A stretch of DNA of 64,000 nucleotides. It comes from a virus. The DNA is taken from positions 1 to 64,000 of IMG/VR virus record IMGVR_UViG_3300005529_000002. One strand, written 5' to 3'. Positions within the stretch are counted from its first letter, which is position 1. Every line of letters starts with the position of its first letter. The notes below the pieces were generated by a model, which worked only from the letters and a program-made list of their open reading frames with translations, had not been told where the DNA came from and did not search any database. Both the position numbers and the translations under genes were made by a program. Positions 56,244 through 64,000 of this stretch are shown here, piece after piece.

Positions 56244-56450
56244 ATGCTCCTGGAGCTGGGCGGTCCTGTCTGGCATGCGAGCGTGGCGGGAAGCGTGATC
56301 CGGGCTGTCCTGGAACGGGAGGCTGAGCGCCAGCTCGCCGGCGTCGGCGACGCGTCCCTCGGCGAGTGGCGCGAGTGGACGGGCAAGGCGTTCCATATCC
56401 GCCGCAGGCTGACCGCGAGAGAGCAGCGGGCAGTCGGCACTGTCGTTTGA
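56244..56450 (+). CDS. Small hypothetical protein (68 aa)
   Basis: MLLELGGPVWHASVAGSV, then LAGVGDASLGEWREWTGKAF: a pattern I recall in actinophage proteins that run longer at the N-terminus. It lies in the same frame, directly after a TGA. Confidence 0.5.
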   Translation: MLLELGGPVWHASVAGSVIRAVLEREAERQLAGVGDASLGEWREWTGKAFHIRRRLTAREQRAVGTVV

Positions 56451-56641
56451 CATCCGGGGCAGCGGAGAGGCCCGGATGCGGGCGGCGAGGCTCGGCCCGC
56501 TCCTCGCGCTAGCTCCGCCCGAAGTGCTCAGCGCAGAGATCGGCCCGGCTCCCGCAGCGTGAGCATGTCCCGGTAACCTAGACGCAGGCCATTCGGCCGC
56601 CAACTTCTCCCGCTGGACCCCTCCCCGATCGGTGCCGTTCC
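56451..56641. other. Gap without a supported gene
   Basis: About 190 bases with no convincing coding pattern or repeat. Confidence 0.4.
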
Positions 56642-57001
56642 TTGCTGTCCCACCACGCCCATGTTCTCTTCAGCCTGCTCGCCGTCGTCGCAACCCCCCT
56701 CGTCACCGGAGTGATCCTGTGGCGCTCGGACCACCTCGACCACCCGCGCAGCCAGGATGATGAGCCGGGCACCGGAGAGGAGGAGGACCGGCCGCTACCG
56801 GCCGCGCGGCTCCCCGAGGTCTGCCCCGTCGATGACGAGCAGCCCGTCCGCGAGCCGTTCCGCTTCGGCGACTGCGGCGAGGATGCCCTCCGCGTCCAGG
56901 GTCACGGCTGCCTCCGGCTGGATCACCACGGTCCCGCCGCGGAGTCCGGCAGCGGACACGAGCCGGCGCACCGCCTCGGTGAAGTACTCGAGGTCATCTG
57001 A
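56642..57001 (+). CDS. Possible small membrane protein, doubtful
   Basis: TTG start. The N-terminal part has a plausible transmembrane segment (AHVLFSLLAVVATPLVTGVIL) followed by an acidic tail. The later part lies opposite the gene at 56795-57094 and is probably not real; the frame may end earlier in nature. Confidence 0.35.
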   Translation: MLSHHAHVLFSLLAVVATPLVTGVILWRSDHLDHPRSQDDEPGTGEEEDRPLPAARLPEVCPVDDEQPVREPFRFGDCGEDALRVQGHGCLRLDHHGPAAESGSGHEPAHRLGEVLEVI

Positions 57002-57094
57002 CCTGACCCCGCCCGGGAGCCTGAGGCGGACCACGACGGGGCGCGTGACCGCACCGGGGGCGGGGAACAGGGGCGCGGGCCCGTCAGTGCTCAT
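56795..57094 (-). CDS. Small protein (99 aa) on the opposite strand
   Basis: Not recognised. VVVRLRLPGGVRSDDLEYFT and GTVVIQPEAAVTLDAEGIL show an alpha/beta fold, ending in LADGLLVIDGADLGEP. It is the only leftward gene in the middle of the rightward block. Confidence 0.55.
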   Translation of the reverse strand: MSTDGPAPLFPAPGAVTRPVVVRLRLPGGVRSDDLEYFTEAVRRLVSAAGLRGGTVVIQPEAAVTLDAEGILAAVAEAERLADGLLVIDGADLGEPRGR

Positions 57095-57173
57095 GGGTGC
57101 ACGGTAACGCCGGGGTCTGACATTCCCGCGCGGCGTGTTGGCAGCATCCGTCCCGGTCGGTGATCATGTGCGC

Positions 57174-58385
57174 ATGGCGCGCGGCAACTACTGGGAATAC
57201 TCGTTCCGGAGCAGCGAATCCCTCCGTGAGCAGGACCGGCGGCAGAATGGCGCGGCTCACGACCCGGCGCAGGCCGGCGCGGGTGACCACCGCTGCGAAC
57301 GCGGCGACTGGTGCGTCGCGAGGACACGCGGTGAGGACGGGATCTGGCGTCCCGCGCTCACCTATCAGGTGTTCTGCCAGTCTGACGAGAAAGTGATCAG
57401 CGAGCAGGCCGCCCAGATGCCTGGCATGTGGCTGGAACTGGCGGCGAGGATCGGCGACCCGCTGCGCACAGGCCGGCCCTCCGGGCGCCGGCCGCCGGGC
57501 TCCCGGGTGCTGATCTCCGGCGTGGTCGACGCGCTCCAGCAGGAGATCGCCGCGGTCCTCGGCGCCTGGGCGGCCAGGACACGTGCGATCCCCGGCCTGG
57601 ACCTGTCGGCCGCACGGCACGCGCCGGGGACGCTGCGGCGCATCGCGGAGGACTGCGCGGTACTGGCGAAGCACACCGGCCCCCTGCTGGCGCTCACCCC
57701 CGGCCCGGTAACCCGCATCTACGACCTGCCCGCGGCGGCGCGCGAAGACGGGCTGGACCGGGCGAAGGCTACATGCCGCCACTGCGGGCGCGTCATCACC
57801 CAGTCGCCGGTATCGAAATGGTGGTGGGCGCCTGCTGCCGGGATGCGGACTCACGCGACAGATTTCTGCGGCCACGACCCGCAGCCGGGAAGCCTCACCG
57901 CGCTCCCGCGGCACGGTCCTGTGCCCGATGACCTCGCGGAGGAGATCGGCGGCCAGGAAATCGTCACCGCCGGCGACGGCTGGGTGAAGGTGGTCCGCGA
58001 CCGCGCCGGCAAAGACGCAGGCGCGGAGATCCTGGACCTGCACTACCGGTCGCGCAGGCTCACCGGGCACACCCCGGCGCAGCGGGAAGCGTTCGACGGG
58101 GTGCCGTGCCGGCGCATCAGCTGCGAGGAGTTCGCCCTCGAACGGGCCGCGCCCCCGTCTGACCCGTCGGTCCCGGCGATGCATTCCCGCTGCTCGGCGT
58201 GCGGCGACGAGATGGACAAGCAGGAGTACGACCAGCAGGCGAAACGGTGGGCGTCCAGCCCCGGGGTGCAGGTGTGCAGGCGCTGCTCGGCCGCCGCCCC
58301 GGCGCATGATGACTGCCGGTGGACGGCGTGCGCATGCAGCGAGGCTCCGCACCCGCGCCGCCCGGCCGCCCGCCCAGCCGCGTGA
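57174..58385 (+). CDS. Zinc-binding phage protein (403 aa)
   Basis: A long soluble protein with several zinc clusters: HRCERGDWCVARTRG, CRHCGRV (with HATDFCGH), CSACGDEMDKQEYDQQ and CRRCSAAAPAHDDC. It carries helical segments (VISEQAAQMPGMWLELAARIG). A similar architecture recurs in actinophage proteins of unknown function. ATG at 57174 is preferred over a GTG-less longer form. Confidence 0.65.
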   Translation: MARGNYWEYSFRSSESLREQDRRQNGAAHDPAQAGAGDHRCERGDWCVARTRGEDGIWRPALTYQVFCQSDEKVISEQAAQMPGMWLELAARIGDPLRTGRPSGRRPPGSRVLISGVVDALQQEIAAVLGAWAARTRAIPGLDLSAARHAPGTLRRIAEDCAVLAKHTGPLLALTPGPVTRIYDLPAAAREDGLDRAKATCRHCGRVITQSPVSKWWWAPAAGMRTHATDFCGHDPQPGSLTALPRHGPVPDDLAEEIGGQEIVTAGDGWVKVVRDRAGKDAGAEILDLHYRSRRLTGHTPAQREAFDGVPCRRISCEEFALERAAPPSDPSVPAMHSRCSACGDEMDKQEYDQQAKRWASSPGVQVCRRCSAAAPAHDDCRWTACACSEAPHPRRPAARPAA

Positions 58386-58496
58386 CCCGAGGGGTATTTG
58401 ATTTTCCGGTGATGGGGTGCAACACTGAACGCGTCCCTGGTGGAGTGTCCCCGGAGCGCGGTGCGCCCGGGGTTTTCTGCTGTTCCGGGGGTGGTC

Positions 58497-58760
58497 ATGC
58501 GGCCAGCCCGGGGCGACGGGATGCTCACCACCCCGCAAGCGGCCCGGCTCGTCGGCGTCTCCCCGGCCACGGTCCGCTCATGGCGTAACCGCGGGTATCT
58601 CGCCCCGCAGGGCCTTGACGAGCGCGGCAACCCGCTGCACACCCCCGAAGCGGTGCGCGCCGCCGAGCGGCTGGTCCGCGAGCACGGCATCAAGGCGTCG
58701 GGAATCGACCCGCGGCTGCTCCGCAAGTCCGCGCGGGGACCCCGCGACCTCGCCGCCTGA
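58497..58760 (+). CDS. MerR-like winged HTH (87 aa)
   Basis: MLTTPQAARLVGVSPATVRS, WRNRGYLAPQGLDERGNPLH, then a basic tail. A MerR/excisionase-type DNA-binding protein. In this position, just before the late genes, it could be a late regulator or an excisionase. ATG at 58521 is an alternative. Confidence 0.7.
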   Translation: MRPARGDGMLTTPQAARLVGVSPATVRSWRNRGYLAPQGLDERGNPLHTPEAVRAAERLVREHGIKASGIDPRLLRKSARGPRDLAA

Positions 58761-58786
58761 CCTGTGTTCCCGCCTGGAGGTGGCCG

Positions 58787-59299
58787 GTGACCGCCTCCGC
58801 TTCCCTTGAACCTGGCGACTACGTGGTGGTGCGGAGCAACGCTTTCGCCGGCCGGATCATCCGGGCATTTACCCGCAGCTGGGCGGACCACGCGTTCGTG
58901 TACGCGGGTGACGGCCAGATCCTGGAATCGACGCCGCGCCGTGGCGTCCGCCAGTCCCCTCTGAGCAGCTACGCCGGGCTGAAAGCCGCCGCGAACCTCG
59001 GAGACGTGCTGACCGGCACCGAACGCGCCGCTGTCGTCCTCGCCGCCCGCTCATACGTGGGCGATGACTACGGCTGGCGCGAGATAGTGCTGATCACGCT
59101 GCGCCGCCTGGGGTTCCGCTGGTCCTGGCTGGTACGGCCGGACAAGACCGAGCTCATCTGTTCCGAGCTGGTTGCGCTGGCCTATGGGATGGCGGGGCTG
59201 GAACTGCTGTGCGGGGAGCCGTCAGCGGCGTACGTGACCCCGGCGGACCTCGCTGACCGGGACGGCATGGAACCGGTGCAGATCGGAGAGACGGCATGA
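58787..59299 (+). CDS. Permuted papain-like hydrolase (YiiX/NlpC-P60 type)
   Basis: A 170-residue protein. The GDYVVVRSNAFAGRIIRAFT start, WADHAFVYAGDGQILES (catalytic His) and LICSELVALAYGM (catalytic Cys) match the circularly permuted papain fold of YiiX-like enzymes. It could cleave cell wall or lipid amides. It lies just before the terminase genes. GTG has GGAGG upstream; the stop overlaps the next ATG (ATGA). Confidence 0.75.
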   Translation: MTASASLEPGDYVVVRSNAFAGRIIRAFTRSWADHAFVYAGDGQILESTPRRGVRQSPLSSYAGLKAAANLGDVLTGTERAAVVLAARSYVGDDYGWREIVLITLRRLGFRWSWLVRPDKTELICSELVALAYGMAGLELLCGEPSAAYVTPADLADRDGMEPVQIGETA

Positions 59300-59544
59300 C
59301 AGCTGACGAGCTGCTGCGGCGGGCCGCGGCTTGCCAGGCGTGCGGCAAGGAGCACAGGTACCGCGCGATCTCGTCGAATCAGGCGACCTGGGCATCTCCG
59401 GAGGACGGCCACGCATACAGGCCGGTCCTCGACGCTGACACTGTCGCGAAGCTCCGCTGCCTGGCGACGGGCGAGTATGTCAGCCCGTGGGCGAATCCGG
59501 TATCGCTCAAGAGGTCCCTCGCGGACCGGGTACTAAGGGTCTGA
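59296..59544 (+). CDS. Small zinc-binding protein (82 aa)
   Basis: CQACGKEHRYRAISSN at the start gives a CxxC site; the rest is mixed. ATGA overlap with the hydrolase gene. Confidence 0.55.
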   Translation: MTADELLRRAAACQACGKEHRYRAISSNQATWASPEDGHAYRPVLDADTVAKLRCLATGEYVSPWANPVSLKRSLADRVLRV

Positions 59545-59547
59545 CCG

Positions 59548-59661
59548 GTGGCCCGTATCTGCTCGCAATGCAGGCAGCCAGTCGCCCCGGTGAACGAGTG
59601 CATCTGCCCCGACGACGAGGACGACGCGCAGGGCAGCGGGGACGAGCGCGACTGCGCCTGA
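59548..59661 (+). CDS. Very small Cys-rich protein (37 aa)
   Basis: CSQCRQP and CIC give a zinc-knuckle-like motif, followed by an acidic tail ending in DCA. The TGA overlaps the next ATG by one base. Confidence 0.5.
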   Translation: MARICSQCRQPVAPVNECICPDDEDDAQGSGDERDCA

Positions 59662-60002
59662 TGGACTCCTCCGATCCGGCGCGTGACGCGATACATCAGG
59701 CTCTCCAGCAGCACATGCCGAAAGGCTCCGAGGCGGTCCTGACCGGCTGGGTAGTGATCGCCGAGTGGATGGACGCGGGTCACGTCCCGAGCCATGAGGG
59801 ATCGCCGGCGTCGATCTCAAGCTGGCCGCCTCCGAACGGCGCGGTGATCTTGCGCCGGGGGCGGGGCTCGCGTTCAGCGGCGCGGCGCTCGAATGCCCGC
59901 CGCCGCTGTTCTTCGGCTTCAGCGAACGCCAGCCAGTCGTCGCAGTCAATGAGCCGCCCGTCCGGGAACTGGACGCCAGCCGGCGAAGCGGTTCCGTCAT
60001 AG
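59661..60002 (+). CDS. Small phage protein with a doubtful C-terminus
   Basis: N-terminal part ARDAIHQALQQHM and EAVLTGWVVIAEWMD resembles a small actinophage family. Beyond residue about 45 it lies opposite the leftward gene ending at 59780 and is low-complexity, so the natural end was probably lost at a junction here. Confidence 0.5.
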   Translation: MDSSDPARDAIHQALQQHMPKGSEAVLTGWVVIAEWMDAGHVPSHEGSPASISSWPPPNGAVILRRGRGSRSAARRSNARRRCSSASANASQSSQSMSRPSGNWTPAGEAVPS

Positions 60003-60106
60003 GTCATGGCTACGGCGGTGCCGGCTGCTTCCTCCTCGCTGTCCCAGATGTCGTAGTGCATCTGGTGATGCCGCCAGAACCACAGCGCTACCTCGCTCAC
60101 AGCCAC
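59780..60106 (-). CDS. Hypothetical protein (108 aa), leftward cassette
   Basis: Not recognised. VALWFWRHHQMHYDIWDSEE, then LIDCDDWLAFAEAEEQRRRAF and a basic tail. Overlaps the upstream gene by 10 bases. Third gene of a leftward three-gene cassette in the late region. Confidence 0.6.
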   Translation of the reverse strand: MAVSEVALWFWRHHQMHYDIWDSEEEAAGTAVAMTYDGTASPAGVQFPDGRLIDCDDWLAFAEAEEQRRRAFERRAAEREPRPRRKITAPFGGGQLEIDAGDPSWLGT

Positions 60107-60273
60107 CCCTTCGACGCCCGTCCGACCTTGCGCCTGACCTGACGCGGGGCGAGCCTCTTCACCAGCCCTGCGACGCCGCCCCGCTGGAAGGCCAGGAGAT
60201 CACCCAGGGTCCTGTCTGTGAGGTAGAGGTTCCGTTCCGCCTTGCGGAGCCCGCCGGTCCTGCTGCGTGCCAT
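60097..60273 (-). CDS. Small basic protein (58 aa)
   Basis: NLYLTDRTLGDLLAFQRGG followed by LVKRLAPRQVRRKVGR: basic, perhaps nucleic-acid binding. TGATG overlap with the gene upstream. Confidence 0.55.
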   Translation of the reverse strand: MARSRTGGLRKAERNLYLTDRTLGDLLAFQRGGVAGLVKRLAPRQVRRKVGRASKGWL

Positions 60274-60464
60274 CACTGGCCTCCCGCTTTCGCTTGCCGG
60301 TCCCTGAGCGCCCGCTGCGCCATCACCTTCGCGCATGCCCTAGAGCAGTACACGGCGTCGGCGCGGCGGTTCCTGAACGGCTTGCTGCAGTCCTGGCGCG
60401 CGCATGTCCGCGCGACCGGTCTCGGGCGACCGCACTCCGGGCATGGCTCCGTGGCAACCTTCAC
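60273..60464 (-). CDS. Small zinc-ribbon protein (63 aa)
   Basis: CPECGRPRPVARTCARQDC and YCSRACAKVMAQRALRD form a zinc site like that of HNH-linked proteins. GTG at 60464 lies just after TACGAT, a possible -10, so this cassette may have its own leaderless promoter. Confidence 0.55.
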   Translation of the reverse strand: MKVATEPCPECGRPRPVARTCARQDCSKPFRNRRADAVYCSRACAKVMAQRALRDRQAKAGGQ

Positions 60465-60602
60465 AAAGTTATCGTACCACGGTGATACGGTTCTAGCGCG
60501 CTGAAATACCACGGACCTTTACCCGCCTGTCAAGCCCAGCCTGATACCCGGGCACGGCAGCCAGCGTGACCCCCATGCGATCAGCCCGGGGAGGCCAACC
60601 CG

Positions 60603-61190
60603 ATGCCAACCTCGGACGAGCCCGGACAGCGCGGCAAGTGGTGCGCCGAGCACCAGCGGTACGAGTGCGTCAGCCCCTGCAAGGACCGCACCCCCTGCCA
60701 CAGCCCCCGCATGGTGACCGGCACCGAAAAATGCCGGATGCACCTGGGGAAGAAAGCGCAGCCGGTCATCGCCGAAGCCAGGATCGAGCAGGCCGCACGG
60801 AAACTCCTCTACCAGCACGACGCCGCCCCCGTAGCTGACCCGCTCGAAGCACTCCAGCGGCTCGCCGGCCGTGCCCTCGCTCTCGAGGAGACCATCGGCA
60901 CGCTCGTCAACGATCTCCGCTCGCTCCGGTACGAGACCGAGGCGGGCGGGGAGCAGCTCCGCGGCGAAGTGGCCGTGCTCGAGCGGGCGATGGACCGTGC
61001 CGGGCGCCTGCTAGTGGATATCGCGAAGCTGAACATCGAGGAACGGCTCGCGAAAGTCACGATGCGGCAGGCGCAGATGGCGATGGACGCGCTCGCGGCG
61101 GCGATGGCAGGCATGGGGATGAGCGCGGATCAGCAGCAGGAGGCGCGGAGGCGTGTCGCCCGTCACCTCCGTCTTGTCCCCGCCGCTTAG
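60603..61190 (+). CDS. Terminase small subunit-like protein
   Basis: A 195-residue protein before the large terminase. N-terminal zinc-like part (KWCAEHQRYECVSPCKDRTPC), KCRMHLGKKAQPVIAEARIEQ, then a long helical part (LAGRALALEETIGTLVNDLR, ERLAKVTMRQAQMAMDALAA). This layout and position are those of the DNA-recognition subunit. It overlaps the large subunit gene by 38 bases. Confidence 0.75.
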   Translation: MPTSDEPGQRGKWCAEHQRYECVSPCKDRTPCHSPRMVTGTEKCRMHLGKKAQPVIAEARIEQAARKLLYQHDAAPVADPLEALQRLAGRALALEETIGTLVNDLRSLRYETEAGGEQLRGEVAVLERAMDRAGRLLVDIAKLNIEERLAKVTMRQAQMAMDALAAAMAGMGMSADQQQEARRRVARHLRLVPAA

Positions 61191-62853
61191 CACGGACCCG
61201 TTCGCGGCAGCGCTGGCCGGCCGGCTCGACCCGCCGCCGCCCCGGATCCCGGAACGCCAGTGGGGGACGCCCGGCGAGCTTGCGCGGGCCGTGGATCCGT
61301 CCACGGTGCAGACACCGGCGCTGGACCTGATCGATGAGGCGCTCGTCTGGGCGTACTCCACGCCCGGTGCCAGGCTGATCGTGTCGATCGGGCCTCAGGA
61401 AGGCAAGTCGACCAGGATCTCCAAGGTCGGGGTGCTGTGGGCGCTGATCCGCAACCCCGAGACGCGGATCGGGATCGTCTCCTACGCGCAGCCTCTCGCG
61501 GAGTCTTTCGGCCGGGAGATCCGGAACTGGATCACCACGTTCAACGGCGATGACGGTGCGCTGGACCTGGGCTTGCGCATCGCCCCGGATTACGGGTCGG
61601 CGAAGCGCTGGCAGCTCGCGGGGCACCGGGGCGGCGTGCTGTGCGCGGGTCTCCAGGGCGGGATATCGGGGCGCCCGCTCGACACGCTCCTGATCGACGA
61701 CCCGTTCGCCGACCGCAAGCAGGCCGACTCGGCCTACTACCGCGAGCTTGTCTGGGAATGGTGGCGTTCGGTCGGTTCCCGGCGCCTGTCACCTGACGGC
61801 CCGGTGATCCAGGTGGCTACCCGCTGGCACGAGGATGACCTTGCCGGGCGGATGCTCGCGGCCGAGGACGGCCACCGCTGGCGGCTGGTCAACATCCCGG
61901 CGCTGGCTGACCATGACCCGGCGAAAGGGCAGTCTGACCCGCTCGGCCGGGAACCGGGGCAGTGGCTCAGGTCCGCCCGCGGGCGGACTGATGCGCAGTG
62001 GGAGCAGATCCGGATCGAATCCGGGTCGCGGAACTTCGCCGCCCTGTACCAGGGGCGCCCGTCTCCCGATGCGGGGAACGTGTGGAAGCGCCCGTGGTGG
62101 CGCAGGTACCGCGAGCCGCTGTGGTCCCAGCATCCCCAGGTCCCCGGCGCGTACCTGGTCCGCGACGTGGATGAGCTCGTCATGTCGTGGGACATGACGT
62201 TCAAGGACACTAAAGGCTCCGACTTTGTCGCCGGCGGCCTGCTGGCGCGCCGCGGCGCGGACGTGTTCCTGCTCGACGTGATCCGCAAGCGGCTGTCGTT
62301 CCCTGACACCCTGACCGCCTTCGCCGCGTTCTGTGCCCGGTGGCCCGGCGCTACCGCGAAATACGTCGAGGACAAGGCCAACGGGCCGGCGGTCATCTCG
62401 ACGCTGCGGTCGAAAATCCCCGGCATTGTCGCGGTCAACCCGAAGGACTCCAAGTACGGGCGGGCGACCGCGGTCGCGCCGTTCGTGGAAGCCGGGAACG
62501 TCCTGGTGCCGGACGCGGAGATCGCGCTTTTCGACCCTGAGGAACTGATCTCCGAAGCGGCGGCATTCCCTAACGGCTCGCATGACGACCTCGTGGACAT
62601 GATGAGCCAGGGACTCGCGGAGCTGCTGTTGGACGGGACCGGCGCTCAGGCGTGGATCGAGTGGGCGCGGAAGAAGGCCCTCGCCGCGCAGGGGACAGCG
62701 CCGGAGGCCGGCGCGCCGGAACCGGAACCGGAACCGGAACCGGAACCGGACCCTGAACCCGGTGTGCCGCTCACCCCGGAGCAGGCGAGGAAACAGGCAC
62801 GGGACGAGATGTACCGGCAGCAGCGGGAAAGGGCAGCTTCTTGGCAGAGGTAG
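61153..62853 (+). CDS. terL: Terminase large subunit
   Basis: A 566-residue packaging motor. ATPase: SIGPQEGKST (Walker A-like), DTLLIDDPF (Walker B) and VATRWHEDD (coupling). Nuclease: SWDMTFKDTKGSDFV (first acid), VEDKANGPAVI (second) and GSHDDLVDMM (third). A low-complexity (EP)n stretch precedes a basic C-terminus. GTG start with GGAGG upstream. This marks the start of the structural module and defines the element as a tailed phage. Confidence 0.95.
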   Translation: MSPVTSVLSPPLSTDPFAAALAGRLDPPPPRIPERQWGTPGELARAVDPSTVQTPALDLIDEALVWAYSTPGARLIVSIGPQEGKSTRISKVGVLWALIRNPETRIGIVSYAQPLAESFGREIRNWITTFNGDDGALDLGLRIAPDYGSAKRWQLAGHRGGVLCAGLQGGISGRPLDTLLIDDPFADRKQADSAYYRELVWEWWRSVGSRRLSPDGPVIQVATRWHEDDLAGRMLAAEDGHRWRLVNIPALADHDPAKGQSDPLGREPGQWLRSARGRTDAQWEQIRIESGSRNFAALYQGRPSPDAGNVWKRPWWRRYREPLWSQHPQVPGAYLVRDVDELVMSWDMTFKDTKGSDFVAGGLLARRGADVFLLDVIRKRLSFPDTLTAFAAFCARWPGATAKYVEDKANGPAVISTLRSKIPGIVAVNPKDSKYGRATAVAPFVEAGNVLVPDAEIALFDPEELISEAAAFPNGSHDDLVDMMSQGLAELLLDGTGAQAWIEWARKKALAAQGTAPEAGAPEPEPEPEPEPDPEPGVPLTPEQARKQARDEMYRQQRERAASWQR

Positions 62854-63383
62854 CGCGGCAGCAGGCGACGTTCGAGTTCGAGACGGACGGGCCGCCATGG
62901 AAGGGCACTGTGGCCGTCAACGGGCACAGGGTCATGAACGCCGCGTCTTTCGACGTTCACCTGGACTGCGAGTCGGTCCCCGTCGTGACCTTGAACCTGC
63001 TCTGCGCTGATGCGCTGCGGCTCGCGTTCAAGGACGCGGCACTGGTCCGGCTCGGAGACGAGACGCGGGATGGGCTTGTTTCCCTGGGCTGGACGCCGCC
63101 ACCAGGAGAGGGTGGCCAGCGCCAGCGTATCGCCCTCCGTATCGCCTGGAGCGAGGACGGCACGGAACGCGCGGAGCTGTTCGGCCCGTGGGTATCCGGC
63201 GAGGACCAGGAAGACCTGTCGCACGTGCGGGCAGCGCTTGCTTTCGCCGCCAGATGGCGGGACGCTACCGGCCTGGAGCCTGCCGACGTGACTGCGATCG
63301 TGCTGAACGACCCGGACGGCTGGCTCGCGGAACAGGCCCCGGCCGCAGCGGCGCGCCCCTGCGGCACCGAGTGCGACTGCTGA
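62841..63383 (+). CDS. Hypothetical protein between terminase and portal (180 aa)
   Basis: N-terminal half shares VVTLNLLCADALRLAF and TRDGLVSLGWTPP with the next gene, so they are paralogs. C-terminal half has a further helix (VRAALAFAARWRDATG) and a Cys-rich end. TTG start overlaps the terminase end. Not recognised. Confidence 0.6.
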   Translation: MAEVARQQATFEFETDGPPWKGTVAVNGHRVMNAASFDVHLDCESVPVVTLNLLCADALRLAFKDAALVRLGDETRDGLVSLGWTPPPGEGGQRQRIALRIAWSEDGTERAELFGPWVSGEDQEDLSHVRAALAFAARWRDATGLEPADVTAIVLNDPDGWLAEQAPAAAARPCGTECDC

Positions 63384-63652
63384 TGGCGGACACGGACCCA
63401 CCCCCGGCATTCAGCTTCGACGGCTCGTGGCCGTTCACCGGGACCCCGGAGGTCTCAGGCCACCCGGTAGCTACCGTCACCGCGTTCACCGTCCAGGCCG
63501 CCCCCGACGGCATACCTGCGGTCACCCTGACTCTCGTCGGCCCGGACGCGCTGCGCCTGGCGCTGGCTCCCGGCGCGGCACGGGTGCAGGTCTCGGACCA
63601 GACCCGTGAGGCGCTGATCTCGCTCGGCTGGACGCCGCCGTCAGAACGGTGA
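63383..63652 (+). CDS. Hypothetical protein (89 aa), paralog of the preceding gene
   Basis: AVTLTLVGPDALRLAL and TREALISLGWTPP closely match the preceding gene. Starts on TGATG at the previous stop. Same fold, shorter C-terminus. Confidence 0.6.
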   Translation: MADTDPPPAFSFDGSWPFTGTPEVSGHPVATVTAFTVQAAPDGIPAVTLTLVGPDALRLALAPGAARVQVSDQTREALISLGWTPPSER

Positions 63653-63665
63653 AGCGGGGGGATGG

Positions 63666-64000
63666 ATGAGCCTCCGGTCCCGCGCGGCACTCCTTGACCG
63701 GCCCGGCAGCACCGTGGCCGTCGCCAAGACGTTCGGTCCCGGTGTCCCGGAGTCGTTCCGGCAGGGCGAGCAGCAGTCCCAGATGACCCCGTCGTCCCCG
63801 TTCTCGCCGGGGACCCCGATCGGGCCGTACGACGGATACGACCGGGTACCGCGATCCCGCGATTTCGTCACCGGGTACAACATCGCGGCCCGGCCCCGGC
63901 TGCACGAACGGGTGTCGTTCGGCACGCTGAAGGGCCTCATCGAGGCGTACGACGTCGCTTCCTTGTGTATCTGGCACAGGATCGACTCCATCCGGTCCCT
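63666..64000 (+). CDS. Portal protein, 5' part
   Basis: The frame from 63666 runs off the window. GYDRVPRSRDFVTGYNIAAR, then VSFGTLKGLIEAYDVASLCI and WHRIDSIRS match the start of actinophage portal proteins. Position directly after the terminase and paralogous genes fits the usual phage order. Confidence 0.8.
   Translation, partial: MSLRSRAALLDRPGSTVAVAKTFGPGVPESFRQGEQQSQMTPSSPFSPGTPIGPYDGYDRVPRSRDFVTGYNIAARPRLHERVSFGTLKGLIEAYDVASLCIWHRIDSIRS

Noticed and set aside
1-64000. tRNA genes
   Set aside because: I looked for cloverleaf-like stretches in the few intergenic gaps and saw none I could support; a tRNA search program would be decisive.

Overview
This window is a high-GC, gene-dense actinobacterial phage or prophage, possibly a phage-ICE hybrid. 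It enters at a large serine recombinase and stops inside a portal-like gene. A host in the Actinomycetes is indicated by the base composition, frequent GTG starts, and WhiB-like, mIHF-like, DUF2637-like and short GntR genes, plus a SAM methyltransferase of the kind common in filamentous actinomycetes. I cannot place the host more precisely. I saw no rRNA, no CRISPR array and no tRNA I could support.

Layout. (1) 1-4018: integration region, with a Phd-like antitoxin gene coupled to a large serine recombinase, an XRE regulator, a divergent tyrosine recombinase and a repeat-bearing non-coding stretch that may hold attP. (2) 4019-10132: a leftward run of small overlapping genes, including an ASCH-like protein, a STAS protein and a DUF559-like nuclease, opposed by a ribbon-helix-helix gene at 10192. 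(3) 10494-24314: a leftward run containing a replication block (initiator with internal iterons, DnaC-like loader, helicase, DnaB-like helicase), a SNF2-like helicase with a DNA methyltransferase, then many small phage genes. (4) 24546-38976: leftward early genes, including C5 methyltransferase, HNH nucleases, a Gp37/Gp68-like protein, DnaQ-like exonuclease, a putative annealing protein and a RecE/Cas4-like nuclease. (5) 38977-39101: a divergent control region between two XRE-type genes. (6) 39102-50700: accessory and regulatory genes, including a membrane protein, methyltransferase, GntR, a long XRE regulator, lipoprotein and a toxin-antitoxin pair. (7) 50699-58760: rightward genes that look like the conjugation block of an actinomycete integrative conjugative element: WhiB, FtsK/TraB-like translocase, a CTAAC repeat cluster, Spd-like membrane proteins, mIHF and DUF2637. 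(8) 58787-64000: a papain-like hydrolase, small- and large-terminase genes, two paralogous small genes and the start of the portal gene.

How it fits together. The leftward block is early (replication, recombination, DNA modification) and the far right is late (packaging, capsid). Most leftward genes overlap by ATGA or GTGA and are probably translated in coupled fashion. Several promoters place the -10 about seven bases before the start codon, which suggests leaderless mRNAs, and most of these carry an inverted or direct repeat near a small regulator gene. The most unusual feature is a phage packaging module directly downstream of an ICE-type TraB/Spd module that has its own clt-like repeat cluster.
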